From: JAEUIV01 sp033763795
Lineage (GTDB): Bacteria; Planctomycetota; Phycisphaerae; Phycisphaerales; UBA1924
Length of the DNA stretch: 64,000 nt
Assembly: GCA_033763795.1 (NCBI GenBank)
Contig: JANRJV010000028.1
Location: 1-64,000, forward strand
Reading direction: 5' to 3'
The notes under the pieces were generated by a model. The model was not told where the DNA came from. It made no database searches and saw nothing but the letters and a program-made list of their open reading frames with translations. A program made the translations under genes and the position numbers. Shown here piece by piece: positions 1-8,014 of this stretch. Every line of letters begins with the position of its first letter. Positions within the stretch are counted from its first letter, which is position 1.

Positions 1-1
1 C

Positions 2-316
2 GAGTTCCCGACCGGGTCGGGCCGCAGGCTCACGCTCGCCGAGGTGGCGCTGGAGCTGCGCGGCCGCCTGATCAACCTCTTCCTGCCCGACGCCTCGGGG
101 CGACGCCCCTGCCACGGCGCGGACGAGCGTTTCGCGAAGGATCCCGCCTGGCGTGACCTCGTCCTCTTCTATGAGCATTTTCATCCCGAGAGCGGCCGCG
201 GCGTCGGCGCGTCGCATCAGACGGGATGGACGGCTCTGGTCGCGACCATGGCGCTCGTCCAGGCCGGCAGAAGCATGCTCCACCAGACCTCGGGCATGGA
301 TACGCTCCTGGCATGA
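2..316 (+). CDS. Glycoside hydrolase (GH63/MGH1-like glucosidase), C-terminal fragment
   Basis: Only the last ~104 codons lie in the window; the frame is open from base 2, so the gene begins upstream. The visible part ends with the block FYEHFHPESGRGVGASHQTG followed by WTALVA. A segment of this kind closes the (alpha/alpha)6 barrel of GH63 and MGH1-like glucosidases, where a glutamate and the GASHQTGW stretch help form the active site. From family knowledge the enzyme probably trims alpha-linked glucosides or mannosyl-glycerate-type sugars; the substrate cannot be told from this piece. The stop codon overlaps the ATG of the next gene (ATGA), so the two are probably translationally coupled. 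The family call rests on the end motif alone. Confidence 0.7.
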   Translation, partial: EFPTGSGRRLTLAEVALELRGRLINLFLPDASGRRPCHGADERFAKDPAWRDLVLFYEHFHPESGRGVGASHQTGWTALVATMALVQAGRSMLHQTSGMDTLLA

Positions 317-516
317 CCGCGCCACACCTCCGCCGATGCCTCGCCGTCCTGGTGCTCGCCCCCTTCGTGGCGTTCATTGCATTCAGCGCGCTCGCGGGGT
401 GCGCGGGCGACCGCCGCGAGTCCGCGGAGACGGGCGGGGCACCCGCCGAGCCCCTCACCGCCGACGAGCAGATCCGCGAGGTTCAGAAGGAGCGGCAGCG
501 CATGCGCGCCCGCTGA
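313..516 (+). CDS. Small lipoprotein, function unknown
   Basis: A 67-residue protein starting at the ATG that overlaps the upstream stop. Residues 1-29 form a basic start plus a hydrophobic stretch ending in a lipobox (LAGC, Cys30), as expected for signal peptidase II processing and lipid anchoring. The mature part is only ~37 residues, hydrophilic, and ends in a charged helix rich in E, Q, R and K. No known domain is recognised. The overlap with the glycoside hydrolase gene suggests co-expression. A longer in-frame start at 226 exists but would bury the signal peptide, so it is rejected. The gene ends 6 bp from the convergent phosphatase gene. Confidence 0.6.
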   Translation: MTAPHLRRCLAVLVLAPFVAFIAFSALAGCAGDRRESAETGGAPAEPLTADEQIREVQKERQRMRAR

Positions 517-522
517 GCGCCG

Positions 523-1422
523 TCAGACGGGGATCAGGCCGATGACCCGCGCGAGGGCGGTGATCTGGGCGCGCAGGGAGTACGCCGGCGGATCGCTGGC
601 GTTGTGGTGCAGCAGGATGCACGTGACATCGTCGTTGAGCGAGGCGCCCTGCTGCCAGTCGCGCAGACGGCGCAGCAGGTTCCCGATGATCTCGCCGGGT
701 TTCGAGACATCCAGTGATTCCGCCAGTTGGAGCATGCCGCGCTCGCCCAGCATGTTGCCTGAGCCGTCCCTGGCTTCCATCAGCCCATCGGTGTAGATGA
801 ACACGAGGTCGCCCTTCTGGAGCTTGACTGCGAACTGGGAAAAGTCCGTGGGCTCGATGATTCCCAGGGGAAGATTGGTGTCCGAAGACGAGGCTCCCGC
901 GCCATCCCCGGTGAGCAGTTCCCAGCGCTGAGCGGCCGCGCGGTAGAGCAGCGGCCGCGGGTGGCCCGCGTTCACTATCAGGAGTTCGTCCGTCGGCGCG
1001 AAATAGGTCGCCAGCACGGCCGTCGCGTAGCGCCCGCCCGAACTCTCCATCTGGAACGCGCCGTTGAGGGCCCGCGTGAAGCGCGTGTTGTCGGCGGTGT
1101 TCATGTTCCGCCGGACGAGTCCCCGCAGCGTCCGCGCCGCCTCGCCGACCTCCGCCCCGTGTCCCGAAACGTCGGCCACGACGAAGCGCGCGATGTTCCC
1201 CGAGTTGCACATCGACACGTAGTGCACGTCCCCGCCCTCGGACTCGCCTTCGAAGGGCTCGCTGAACACCCACGCGTCGAGGCCCGGAGTCGAAAGCCCG
1301 CTCTCGATCCGCTCGTTCCCGCCCCAGATCTCCATGCACGCCAGCGAGTGCGGCTGGGCGGACCGCGCCGCCGAGGTCGAAGGCTCGGGCGAAGGTTGCA
1401 TCGGTTGGGGCGGAGCGCGCAT
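523..1422 (-). CDS. PP2C-type (SpoIIE/RsbU-like) serine/threonine phosphatase
   Basis: A 299-residue protein covering a single SpoIIE/RsbU-type PP2C domain. Metal-binding blocks are visible: GGDVHYVS, VADVSGHG near residue 85, the late FIYTDGLMEARD segment, and the closing LNDDVTCILL. Members of this family dephosphorylate anti-sigma-factor antagonists or related regulators, so the protein is probably a partner-switching regulator. No PAS, GAF or receiver domain is attached, so its input signal must come from another protein. The first ~30 residues are Pro/Ser/Ala-rich and low in complexity; the Met at about residue 30 is an alternative start. It is divergent from adenine deaminase, with 43 bp between them. 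The specific target is unknown. Confidence 0.88.
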   Translation of the reverse strand: MRAPPQPMQPSPEPSTSAARSAQPHSLACMEIWGGNERIESGLSTPGLDAWVFSEPFEGESEGGDVHYVSMCNSGNIARFVVADVSGHGAEVGEAARTLRGLVRRNMNTADNTRFTRALNGAFQMESSGGRYATAVLATYFAPTDELLIVNAGHPRPLLYRAAAQRWELLTGDGAGASSSDTNLPLGIIEPTDFSQFAVKLQKGDLVFIYTDGLMEARDGSGNMLGERGMLQLAESLDVSKPGEIIGNLLRRLRDWQQGASLNDDVTCILLHHNASDPPAYSLRAQITALARVIGLIPV

Positions 1423-1426
1423 GGTC

Positions 1427-1432
1427 TATCCT
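1427..1432 (+). promoter_or_regulatory. Predicted -10 hexamer for adenine deaminase
   Basis: TATCCT. Transcription would begin near 1439 and give a leader of about 27 nt that includes the GGAGG ribosome site at 1454-1458. No clear -35 element is seen. Confidence 0.4.
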
Positions 1433-1465
1433 CTTTGATTCCGGTCCCGTGCTGGAGGTTCCGTC

Positions 1466-3217
1466 ATGCGTCCGCCCCCCGCAACCCCCGAGTTTTTGGC
1501 GGCCTGCCGCGGCGACGCCCCCGCGGATCTCGCCCTCATCAACGCCAGAGTCGTCAACGTTCTATCAGGCGAAGTTCGGCCCGGTTCGGTGCTCGTCAGC
1601 GCGGGCCGCATCGCCGCCGTCATCGACGACCCTCGGCCCGCCTCGCCCGCCGCTCCGGGTAACGTGATCGACCTACAGGGCGCGTTCCTCGCACCGGGCT
1701 TCATCGATGCGCACATGCACGTCGAAAGCTCCATGCTCCCGCCGAGCCAGTTCGTCCGCCTCGCCTCCCCTCACGGCACGACCGGCGCCGTCTTCGACCC
1801 GCACGAGATCGCCAACGTGCAGGGCGTGCCCGGCATCCGGGCGATCATCGAAGACGCGGCGGGCCTGCCGCTCGACGCCATGATCGCGCTCAGCTCCTGC
1901 GTGCCGTCGTGCGATCTGGAATCCTCGGGGGCCCGTCTGGAGGCTGACGATCTCGCTCCGCTGATGGATCACCCATCGGTCGTCGCGCTCGCCGAGGTCA
2001 TGAACTTCCCGGGCGTGGTCGCGGGCGACGCCGGGCTGCTCGCGAAGATCAACATGGCCCGGCCGCGCCTCGCGGTCGACGGCCACGCGCCGCGCCTTTC
2101 GGGCCGAGCACTCCAGGCCTACATCGCCGCGGGGATCTCCTCCGACCACGAGTGCACAACGCACGAAGAAGCCCGGGAAAAGCTCCGCGCCGGCATGCAC
2201 ATCCACATCCGGCAAGGCTCGGCGGCACGCAACCTCGACGCCATCCTCCCGCTCATCACGCCCGCCACCGCCCACCGATTCTCCTTCTGCACCGACGACC
2301 GGCACCCCGGCGACCTCCGCGACGAGGGGCACATCGATCATGTCGTGCGCCTGGCCATCGCCCATGGGCTCGACCCCGTGCTGGCGCTGACGATCGCGTC
2401 GATCAACACCGCGCGTCACTATCGCCGCCCTGGGCGCGGGGCCATCGCGCCGGGCTACGCCGCGGACATGATCGTCTTCGATGATCTGGCGGCCCCCAGG
2501 CCCCGCATGACATTCTTCGAGGGATCGCTCGTATCGCGTGACGGGGTCTACCTCCCGGCGTCGAAGGCCGCCCGGTTCGCCCCGCCGCGCATCGTCCTCT
2601 CTCGAAGCCTGGAGTCGGCGAGCTTCCGCGTGGCAGTGCCGGACTCATCCGGCGCGCGCCTGCGCGTCATCGGCATGGATCCCCATCAGCTCGTCACCGC
2701 TCATCTTTTCGAGCCGCCCACGGTGCGCGACGGCGCTGTCGTCGCCGACCCTTCGCGTGACATCCTCAAGATGGCCGTCATCGAGCGGCACGGCGGGTCG
2801 GGCTCGGTCGGGCTGGGCTTCGTCCGCGGCTTCGGGCTCGCCTCGGGCGCGATCGCCAGCACGGTGGGCCACGACGCTCACAACCTGTGCATTGTCGGGA
2901 CCAATGACGATGACATGCTGCTCGCCGCGCGCACGCTCGCGGCAGTAGGGGGCGGCCAGTGCGCCGTCGCCCGGGGCGAGGTCCTCGCAAAGCTGCCGCT
3001 CCCGATCGCCGGGCTGATGTCCGACCGGTCCGCCGAGGAAGTGATCGCCTCCCAGCGCCGGCTGCTCGACGCGACCCGCGCGCTCGGATGTCCGCATCAC
3101 GACCCGTTCATGCCGCTCAGCTTCATGACGCTGCCCGTCATCCCCAGCCTCAAGCTCACGGAGAAGGGACTCGTCGACGTCGATCGCTTTCGCGTCGTCC
3201 CGCTCTTTGCGGACTAG
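1466..3217 (+). CDS. ade: Adenine deaminase
   Basis: The 583-residue protein matches the amidohydrolase-type adenine deaminase family in length and order. The metal-binding HMHVESS motif (HxH) lies just after the N-terminal beta-sandwich, with DPHEIANV, SSDHECTT and FCTDDRHP following in the barrel. The C-terminal domain contains the HDAHNLCIVG block typical of this family. It converts adenine to hypoxanthine and ammonia in purine salvage. The start has a good ribosome site (GGAGG at 1454-1458, spacing 7). It stands alone as a transcription unit, divergent from the PP2C phosphatase. PurA, which works at the hypoxanthine/IMP-to-AMP side of the same pathway, lies 13.5 kb away. Confidence 0.95.
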   Translation: MRPPPATPEFLAACRGDAPADLALINARVVNVLSGEVRPGSVLVSAGRIAAVIDDPRPASPAAPGNVIDLQGAFLAPGFIDAHMHVESSMLPPSQFVRLASPHGTTGAVFDPHEIANVQGVPGIRAIIEDAAGLPLDAMIALSSCVPSCDLESSGARLEADDLAPLMDHPSVVALAEVMNFPGVVAGDAGLLAKINMARPRLAVDGHAPRLSGRALQAYIAAGISSDHECTTHEEAREKLRAGMHIHIRQGSAARNLDAILPLITPATAHRFSFCTDDRHPGDLRDEGHIDHVVRLAIAHGLDPVLALTIASINTARHYRRPGRGAIAPGYAADMIVFDDLAAPRPRMTFFEGSLVSRDGVYLPASKAARFAPPRIVLSRSLESASFRVAVPDSSGARLRVIGMDPHQLVTAHLFEPPTVRDGAVVADPSRDILKMAVIERHGGSGSVGLGFVRGFGLASGAIASTVGHDAHNLCIVGTNDDDMLLAARTLAAVGGGQCAVARGEVLAKLPLPIAGLMSDRSAEEVIASQRRLLDATRALGCPHHDPFMPLSFMTLPVIPSLKLTEKGLVDVDRFRVVPLFAD

Positions 3218-3516
3218 CGCGCCGGGGGCTGCGCACCGCGCGGCGGCGCGTCCGGCCCCGAAGGCGCGGGCCGAGCCCTCTGGAACTCCTCGTCCGCCCC
3301 CGCTGCCCGCCCTTCGCGCTCGCGCCGCTCAGCTTCTTCCTGCGCGATCCGCGACCACTTGGTCTCCGTGGGGTCGCCGCCCGCGGAAACGCCGAAGATC
3401 CAGCACATGAAGTTGAACGCTGCCCTCAACAACGCCGCGGCTCCGGTGAGCGGATTGTAGAGCGCGCCTCCGGCCGGGCCGCGAAGGTTCAGAAATCCCG
3501 TCGGCAGAAGAGCCAC
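3214..3516 (-). CDS. Small hypothetical protein behind the ABC permease
   Basis: An open frame continues beyond the permease stop and codes for about 100 residues. It has a short hydrophobic stretch around FNFMCWIFGVSAGG, then a charged helix with repeated E and R, and a Pro/Ala-rich tail. The start is uncertain: a GTG at 3516 overlaps the permease by 28 bp, while a CTG at 3492 would overlap the permease stop as CTGA. The tight junction suggests translational coupling and a role linked to the exporter. No known domain is recognised. It overlaps the end of adenine deaminase by 4 bp, tail to tail. Confidence 0.45.
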   Translation of the reverse strand: MALLPTGFLNLRGPAGGALYNPLTGAAALLRAAFNFMCWIFGVSAGGDPTETKWSRIAQEEAERREREGRAAGADEEFQRARPAPSGPDAPPRGAQPPAR

Positions 3517-4763
3517 GCCGCCAGACCCGTCACCACCACCTGGAAGCCCAGCGTCGTCCCCAGCACCCACGCGACGGAGCGCGAGCGCAGCTCTTCCTGG
3601 ATGCGCGCCTGCACGCGGCGGTCGTCCACGCGCTCTTCCTCGGACGCGGGCTCAAGGTTCACCTGCACGGGCCCGCCCCCGCCGTCTTCCCCCGCGGTCT
3701 GGAGGTTCCGGAAGGTCGACTCCTCGATCATCCAGCGCGTCATCAGCCCGACGGTCTCCTGCGTCTTGGGCAGGAAGGTCTTGAGCCCGAACACCATCGC
3801 GTGCCACTTCTCCAGCGTCCCGCCGTTCTTCTCGAGCTCGGCGCGCCGCGATTCCTGCCGCTCCAGCCGCTCGCGCAGCGTCTGCAGCCTCTGCTCCCGG
3901 TCGGTGCCGCCGTTCTGCGACGCGGCGGATCCCTGCTCCAGCGCCCGCTTGAGCCGGCCCAGCACGCCGCCCGTCGACGGCGCCGCGGGTGCGTCCGGAG
4001 CGGCCGCGGGCGCCGCCCCCGCCGGAGATTCTCCGTCCGGCGTGGCTTCCAGCTCCGCGATCGCCTTCCGCGTCGCCTCGACCCGCGCGGCCTGGTCGAC
4101 TTGCCGCTGCTCCTGCCCCGCGCGGATGCCCAGCAGCACCGCGTCCGCCGTGTGCGTGACGAAGATCATCCCCCACGCCAGCAGCGTCAACATCAGCGCC
4201 GCGATCGTCGAGCGGAACACCACGCCGAACAGCACGCACATGCAGAACAACGAGCTGAAGATCACGACCACCAGCGGCACGGCCAGCAGCACCTTGAACT
4301 CCCACACCCCGCCGCGAAGCCCCAGCACCAGCAGCGACGCCACCGAGAACACGCCCACCTGCAGCGCCACGAACAGCAGCCCCGAGAGATACTTCGTGAG
4401 AAACAGCCGAAGCCGCCCGATGGGCTTGCTCAGCGTCATCTCGATCGCCCCGCCCGCCAGAAAATCGGGGAACACGCTCGCCGTCGAGATCAGCGCCAGG
4501 ATCGTCGCGATCCACGTCAGCCAGATCCCCAGGCCCATGTTCACGAAGTACATCTTGTAGAGCTCGGCCGAAGGGAGGAACCGCGTCGACAGCGGCGGGA
4601 TCTCGATCGTCCACGTCAGGAACGTCAGCCCCCGCTCGTTGTTCCCGATCATCGCGAAGATCGCCACCACAAGCCCCGAGAGCGCCAGCACGAACCAGAA
4701 CAGCCGCTTGGCGTTCAGCTCCCGATAGGCGTCCAGGAAGATCGCCGCAGTCTGCGTCATCAT
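3489..4763 (-). CDS. ABC-2 type transporter permease
   Basis: A 424-residue membrane protein. It begins with a hydrophobic segment (residues ~20-42), has a further cluster of membrane segments at ~85-230, a long hydrophilic insert at ~230-370 with strong coiled-coil character (many E, R, Q, plus an Ala/Pro run), and a last membrane helix just before the end. This layout fits ABC-2 exporters of the kind common in planctomycetes. Its start overlaps the stop of the ATPase gene by 4 bp, so the pair is one operon. The substrate cannot be read from the sequence. The large coiled-coil insert may bind another envelope component, which is inference. Confidence 0.8.
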   Translation of the reverse strand: MMTQTAAIFLDAYRELNAKRLFWFVLALSGLVVAIFAMIGNNERGLTFLTWTIEIPPLSTRFLPSAELYKMYFVNMGLGIWLTWIATILALISTASVFPDFLAGGAIEMTLSKPIGRLRLFLTKYLSGLLFVALQVGVFSVASLLVLGLRGGVWEFKVLLAVPLVVVIFSSLFCMCVLFGVVFRSTIAALMLTLLAWGMIFVTHTADAVLLGIRAGQEQRQVDQAARVEATRKAIAELEATPDGESPAGAAPAAAPDAPAAPSTGGVLGRLKRALEQGSAASQNGGTDREQRLQTLRERLERQESRRAELEKNGGTLEKWHAMVFGLKTFLPKTQETVGLMTRWMIEESTFRNLQTAGEDGGGGPVQVNLEPASEEERVDDRRVQARIQEELRSRSVAWVLGTTLGFQVVVTGLAAWLFCRRDF

Positions 4764-5830
4764 CGCGCGCCGTCCTTCGCTCCGGGGAGCAGTTCGCCGC
4801 CCGTCGTCGGGTCGTGCACCGCCTGCATGAACAGGTCCTCGAGCGACGGCCTCATCGCCCGCATGGAGCGGATCTCGACGTCCGCCCGCCGCAGCGCGTC
4901 GATCAGCGGCTGGACACGCCGCGCCTCGGTCGTCGCGGCCCGGACGACCGCCCCCTCGACCGTGACGGGCTCACCGGTCGGAAGCCGGGGCCCGCCCGCG
5001 CCGTCCGCCCGCGATGTCCCCTCGCCCATGCCCGCAAGGGCGCCCGCCAGCCGCGTCGCCCCCTCCGCGGCGACCTCGATCTCGTACCGCTCCTGGTGCT
5101 TGGTGAGCGAGTCGATCGTCCCTTGGCTTGCGACCTGGCCCTGCACAAGGATCGCCACGCGGTCGCACACCATCTCCAGCTCGCTCAGCAGGTGGCTGTT
5201 GATGAGCACGGTCTTGCCGCGCCGCTTCAGTTCCTGCGTCATCATGCGGATGTCGCGCCGTCCGACCGGGTCCACGCCGTCCGTCGGCTCGTCCAGCAGC
5301 ACCAGCTCCGGATCGTTCATGAGCGCCTGCGCGATACCGATGCGCTGCCGCATGCCCTTGGAATAGCCGCGCACCCGCGTCCCCGCCCAGCGCGTCATCC
5401 CGACCAGGTCCAGCAACTCCGCCGCCCGCGCTCTGCGATCGCGCCGCCCCACCGCGCTGAGCGCCGCGTAGAAGTCCAGCACCTGTGCGCCCGTCAGATA
5501 CTCCGGGAACCGGTGATGCTCCGGCAGGTATCCCACGCGCCGCAGCGTCTCCTTCCGGCCCACCGGCTCGCCCAGCATGTGCCCGGCGCACGTCGTCGGG
5601 CGGATCACCGTCATCAGGATCTTCACCAGCGTGCTCTTGCCCGCCCCGTTGGGCCCCAGCAGACCGAAGATCTCCCCCCGGCCCACGCGCATGTCGATCC
5701 CGCGCAGCGCCCGCACCTTCCCCCGGTATGTCTTCGACACACCGGTCAAATCCATCGCCCACTCGGCCGTCGAAGTGATTGGAGCCACGCGCGGAACCTC
5801 CCGGTGTGGTCGTTGGGAGTTCTCGATCAT
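4760..5830 (-). CDS. ABC transporter ATP-binding protein
   Basis: A 356-residue ATPase. Walker A (GPNGAGKST) is near residue 60. The signature appears as YSKGMRQR, a common ABC-2 exporter variant of LSGGQ. Walker B with the catalytic glutamate is LVLLDEPTDG, and the switch histidine lies in NSHLLSE. After the ~230-residue ATPase core comes a ~110-residue C-terminal extension like that of export-type ATPases. It powers the permease encoded directly downstream, where the genes overlap by 4 bp. A TAGGAT hexamer at 5846-5851 lies 15 nt upstream of the ATG and may be its -10 box, giving a very short leader. The substrate is unknown. Confidence 0.88.
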   Translation of the reverse strand: MIENSQRPHREVPRVAPITSTAEWAMDLTGVSKTYRGKVRALRGIDMRVGRGEIFGLLGPNGAGKSTLVKILMTVIRPTTCAGHMLGEPVGRKETLRRVGYLPEHHRFPEYLTGAQVLDFYAALSAVGRRDRRARAAELLDLVGMTRWAGTRVRGYSKGMRQRIGIAQALMNDPELVLLDEPTDGVDPVGRRDIRMMTQELKRRGKTVLINSHLLSELEMVCDRVAILVQGQVASQGTIDSLTKHQERYEIEVAAEGATRLAGALAGMGEGTSRADGAGGPRLPTGEPVTVEGAVVRAATTEARRVQPLIDALRRADVEIRSMRAMRPSLEDLFMQAVHDPTTGGELLPGAKDGAR

Positions 5831-5885
5831 CAGTTGCAGGGCCGGATCCTACCGGGACCCCGCCCGAATCCCCGCACCGAACACG

Positions 5886-5891
5886 TACCAT
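5886..5891 (+). promoter_or_regulatory. -10-like hexamer, leaderless position (UbiD family gene)
   Basis: TACCAT ends 8 nt before the ATG, so transcription should start at or next to the start codon. No Shine-Dalgarno sequence is present. Confidence 0.45.
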
Positions 5892-5899
5892 CCCCACTC

Positions 5900-8014
5900 A
5901 TGCATCCGACGACCCGCGACTTCGTGGCCGCGCTCGACCGTGCCGGCGAACTCCGCCGCATCCCGGCGGGCGTTTCGCCGGTCCTCGAGATCGCGCAGAT
6001 CACGGACCTCGTCAGCAAGTCGCGCTGCGCCCAGCCCCCCTCGGCGGCCGCGCAGCGGAACGACCCTCGCTTCTGGGACCGCGGCGGGCAAGCCCTGCTC
6101 TTCACGAGCGTGCAAGGCTCCGACATCCCCGTCCTCATCAATGCCTGGGGCAGCTACCGCCGCATGGAGATGGCGCTCGGGTGCCCGCAGGGGTTCGAGT
6201 CGATCGCGCAGCGCATCGGCGAGCTCGTGAAGCCCCAGCCGCCCCGCTCGCTGGGCGAAGCGTTCCAGAAGTTGAAGCAGGTTCTCCCGCTGCTCCGCGT
6301 CCCGCCCAGACGCCGCAAGGGCATGGGGCTTTGCCAGGAAGTCGTGCTCAAGGGAGACGCCGCGGACGTACGCCGCCTGCCCATCATCCGCTGCTGGCCT
6401 CACGACGGCGACTCCGCCGCCCTCGGCTACCCCCCGGGAATCAACGACTCCATCCCCGGCGTCGACGCCCGCGACGAATCCATCCGCGGCCGCTACATCA
6501 CCCTCGCCGGCATCCACACCATCCACGCCCGCGACCGCGACGACCCGCGACCCGCCTCGCACAACATCGGCATGTATCGCGTCCAGGTGCTCGGCCCGCG
6601 CACTCTCGCCATGCACTGGCACATGCACCACGACGGAGCCGCCCACTGGCGCTCCTGGAAAGCACGCGGCGAGCCCATGCCCGTCGCCATCGCACTAGGC
6701 GGCGAGAGCGTCATGCCCTACGCCGCGACCTGCCCGCTCCCGCCCGGCATCTCCGAGCTGCTCATGGCGGGCTATCTCAACGGCAAGGGCATCCCGCTCT
6801 GCCGCGCCCGCACCGTCCCGCTCTGGGTGCCCGCGAGCGCGGAGATCATCATCGAGGGGTACGTCTCGCATGAAGCGGGGCCGATCGGCTGGGATCCCAG
6901 CCGCCCCGACGCCGGCCCGCTCGGACCCGGCGCCGTCTTCGAGGGACCCTTCGGCGATCACACCGGCTTCTACTCCCTCCCCGACCGCTACCCCATCCTC
7001 ACTGTCACCGCCATCACGCACCGCCGCGATCCCATCTATCCCACGACCATCGTCGGCCTGCCTCCGCAGGAGGACTACTACCTGGGCAAGGCGACGGAGC
7101 GCATCATGCTCCCCCTGCTGAAGGTCATCCTCCCCGACATCGAGGACTACGACCTGCCGCTCTTCGGGGCTTTCCACAACGCCGCCTTCCTCCGCATCCG
7201 CAAGCACTACCCCTTCCACGCGCGCCGCGTGATGCACGGCGTGTGGGGCGCCGGCCAGATGTCCTGGACCAAGACCATCGCCGTCGTCGACGATGAGGTC
7301 GACGTCCACGACACCTCCGCCGTGCTCCGCGCCGTGGGCCAGCACTGCCACCCCGCGCGCGACTCCGAGCTCGTCCGGGGCCCGATCGACATCCTCGACC
7401 ACGCGACTCCCTTTCTGGGCGGCGGCTCCAAGCTGGGGCTCGACGCCACGCGCAAGTCGTCCGCCGAGGAGCGCCACACCGAGCCCGTCGAGCTCCCCGC
7501 CGGCGCGTGCGACCCCGACGCCATCGGCCCCGTCCAGCATGCCGATGCGGACAAGTGTCTCGCACGCGTCCGCGATATCCCGGGCGTGCTCGACGCGCGC
7601 ATCCCCGACGAGCTCGGCGGCTGGTGGCTCCTCATCCGCGCCCGCAAGATCGAGCCCGGCGACGGCGCGAAAGTCATCCAGGCTCTGGGCGCCGTCCCGA
7701 ATGAGGCCCCGCTGCCCCGATGGACCATCGTCCTGGGCCCGGACGCGTCGCTCGACTCGTTTGATGACGCGCTCTTCCACTGGGCGGCGAACATGTCCCC
7801 CGAGCGCGACCGCTTCCTCAGCCGATGCGGACGCCGCGTCGCCTTCGACGCCACCCCCAAGCTGCCCGGCGACGAGCGCTCAGGCTGGCCCGTCCGCGCC
7901 TGGCCCCCGCTCATCCGCATGGACGACGCGACCGCCGCGCTGGTCCGCGCCCGCTGGGCGGAGTACGGCCTGCCCGCCCCGGCCCCGACCCCCGACATCA
8001 CTTCATCGCGCTGA
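5900..8014 (+). CDS. UbiD family (prenylated-FMN) decarboxylase, menaquinone type
   Basis: A 704-residue protein of the UbiD fold. It shows the family blocks around NAWGSYRRM, the metal/prFMN region GMYRVQVLG with HWHMHHDGAAHW, and the loop WVPASAEIIIEGYV that precedes the EGPFGDHTGFYS active-site segment. The length is greater than that of UbiD (~490) and nearer to the ~600-residue enzymes annotated as menaquinone-biosynthesis decarboxylases of the futalosine route. The extra residues sit mainly at the C-terminus. From family knowledge it needs prenylated FMN made by a UbiX partner; no UbiX gene is in the window. The start is fixed by the ATG 8 nt behind a -10-like hexamer. Substrate assignment is inference. 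Confidence 0.82.
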   Translation: MHPTTRDFVAALDRAGELRRIPAGVSPVLEIAQITDLVSKSRCAQPPSAAAQRNDPRFWDRGGQALLFTSVQGSDIPVLINAWGSYRRMEMALGCPQGFESIAQRIGELVKPQPPRSLGEAFQKLKQVLPLLRVPPRRRKGMGLCQEVVLKGDAADVRRLPIIRCWPHDGDSAALGYPPGINDSIPGVDARDESIRGRYITLAGIHTIHARDRDDPRPASHNIGMYRVQVLGPRTLAMHWHMHHDGAAHWRSWKARGEPMPVAIALGGESVMPYAATCPLPPGISELLMAGYLNGKGIPLCRARTVPLWVPASAEIIIEGYVSHEAGPIGWDPSRPDAGPLGPGAVFEGPFGDHTGFYSLPDRYPILTVTAITHRRDPIYPTTIVGLPPQEDYYLGKATERIMLPLLKVILPDIEDYDLPLFGAFHNAAFLRIRKHYPFHARRVMHGVWGAGQMSWTKTIAVVDDEVDVHDTSAVLRAVGQHCHPARDSELVRGPIDILDHATPFLGGGSKLGLDATRKSSAEERHTEPVELPAGACDPDAIGPVQHADADKCLARVRDIPGVLDARIPDELGGWWLLIRARKIEPGDGAKVIQALGAVPNEAPLPRWTIVLGPDASLDSFDDALFHWAANMSPERDRFLSRCGRRVAFDATPKLPGDERSGWPVRAWPPLIRMDDATAALVRARWAEYGLPAPAPTPDITSSR

